The notes beneath the pieces were generated by a model. That model made no database searches and was not told the DNA's origin. It saw nothing but the letters and a program-made list of their open reading frames with translations. From a virus, in the IMG/VR virus record IMGVR_UViG_3300042402_003967, positions 1 through 21,854 of that record: a stretch of DNA of 21,854 nucleotides; one strand, given 5' to 3'. Every line of letters starts with the position of its first letter. The first letter of the stretch is position 1. The position numbers were made by a program, and so were the translations under genes. Below, piece by piece: positions 21,801-21,854 of this stretch.

Positions 21801-21854
21801 TTATTTTCCAGTTGAACCGAATCCGCCTTCGCCTCTTTCGGTGTTTGTTAATTC
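21801..21854 (-). CDS. dut: dUTPase C-terminus (truncated by right edge)
   Basis: Only the last 17 codons and the stop are present. They read ELTNTERGEGGFGSTGK, and R-G-x-G-G-F-G-S-T-G is motif V of trimeric dUTPases, the flexible arm that closes over dUTP. The enzyme hydrolyses dUTP to dUMP, keeping uracil out of DNA and feeding thymidylate synthesis. Its stop is 1 base from the gp44-like start, as part of a replication operon. The motif is distinctive despite the short length. Confidence 0.85.
   Translation of the reverse strand, partial: ELTNTERGEGGFGSTGK

Noticed and set aside
1-21854. Prophage integration features (integrase, att sites, tRNA), CRISPR or insertion elements
   Set aside because: No integrase-, transposase- or Cas-operon-like frame, no cloverleaf and no regularly spaced repeats were seen; the Cas4-like nuclease stands alone in a replication context.

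Overview
The window looks like part of a large, AT-rich (about one-third GC by eye) T4-type tailed-phage genome, probably from a phage of the Bacteroidota. The phage assignment rests on the right end. There, a dUTPase C-terminus, a gp44-like clamp-loader ATPase, a small zinc-ribbon protein and a gp62-like clamp-loader small subunit form a tight operon. Further left are phage-style small proteins, a HAD protein and a HNH-like protein. The Bacteroidota assignment rests on an Oar-like TonB-dependent receptor, a small Hc1/histone-H1-like protein, and A/T-rich leaders with no visible Shine-Dalgarno. All credible genes lie on the minus strand and read right to left. Neighbours are packed, many joined by TAATG or ATGA stop/start overlaps. 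No stretch longer than 300 bases lacks a gene, and I saw no tRNA, rRNA, CRISPR array, insertion sequence or integrase.

Layout in the direction of transcription (right to left): (1) 21854-20161, replication: dut end, clamp-loader large subunit, zinc ribbon, clamp-loader small subunit. (2) 20140-18497, a 2-oxoglutarate/Fe(II) oxygenase and a RecB/Cas4-type PD-(D/E)XK nuclease with a probable four-cysteine Fe-S cluster. (3) 18467-15815, two GT-B (GT4-like) glycosyltransferases. (4) 15815-14950, two unrecognised phage-like proteins. (5) 14950-7716, a very AT-rich island with an NAD-sugar epimerase, six glycosyltransferase-like proteins and three SAM methyltransferases. (6) 7719-6955, a second 2OG oxygenase that is a clear paralogue of the first. 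(7) 6901-4294, phage accessory genes: a helical protein, a membrane-anchored coiled coil, a HAD hydrolase, an APS-kinase-like P-loop kinase and a HNH-like protein lacking both framing histidines. (8) 4319-1955, a heptose kinase (hddA-like), iscU, iscA and a sedoheptulose-7-phosphate isomerase (gmhA). (9) 1927-1487, two tiny genes, one Hc1-like, ending in a strong rho-independent terminator. (10) 1422-1, the first 474 codons of the TonB-dependent receptor, which runs off the left edge.

Three themes stand out. Surface or virion sugar chemistry is represented by nine or so glycosyltransferases, an epimerase, heptose genes and methyltransferases. Two 2OG oxygenases bracket the sugar genes and could create hydroxyl acceptors on protein. 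Iron runs through the window: Fe-S scaffold and carrier proteins, a likely Fe-S nuclease, two Fe(II) oxygenases and a TonB-dependent receptor. The pathway links are inference; the family assignments rest on motifs read by eye.
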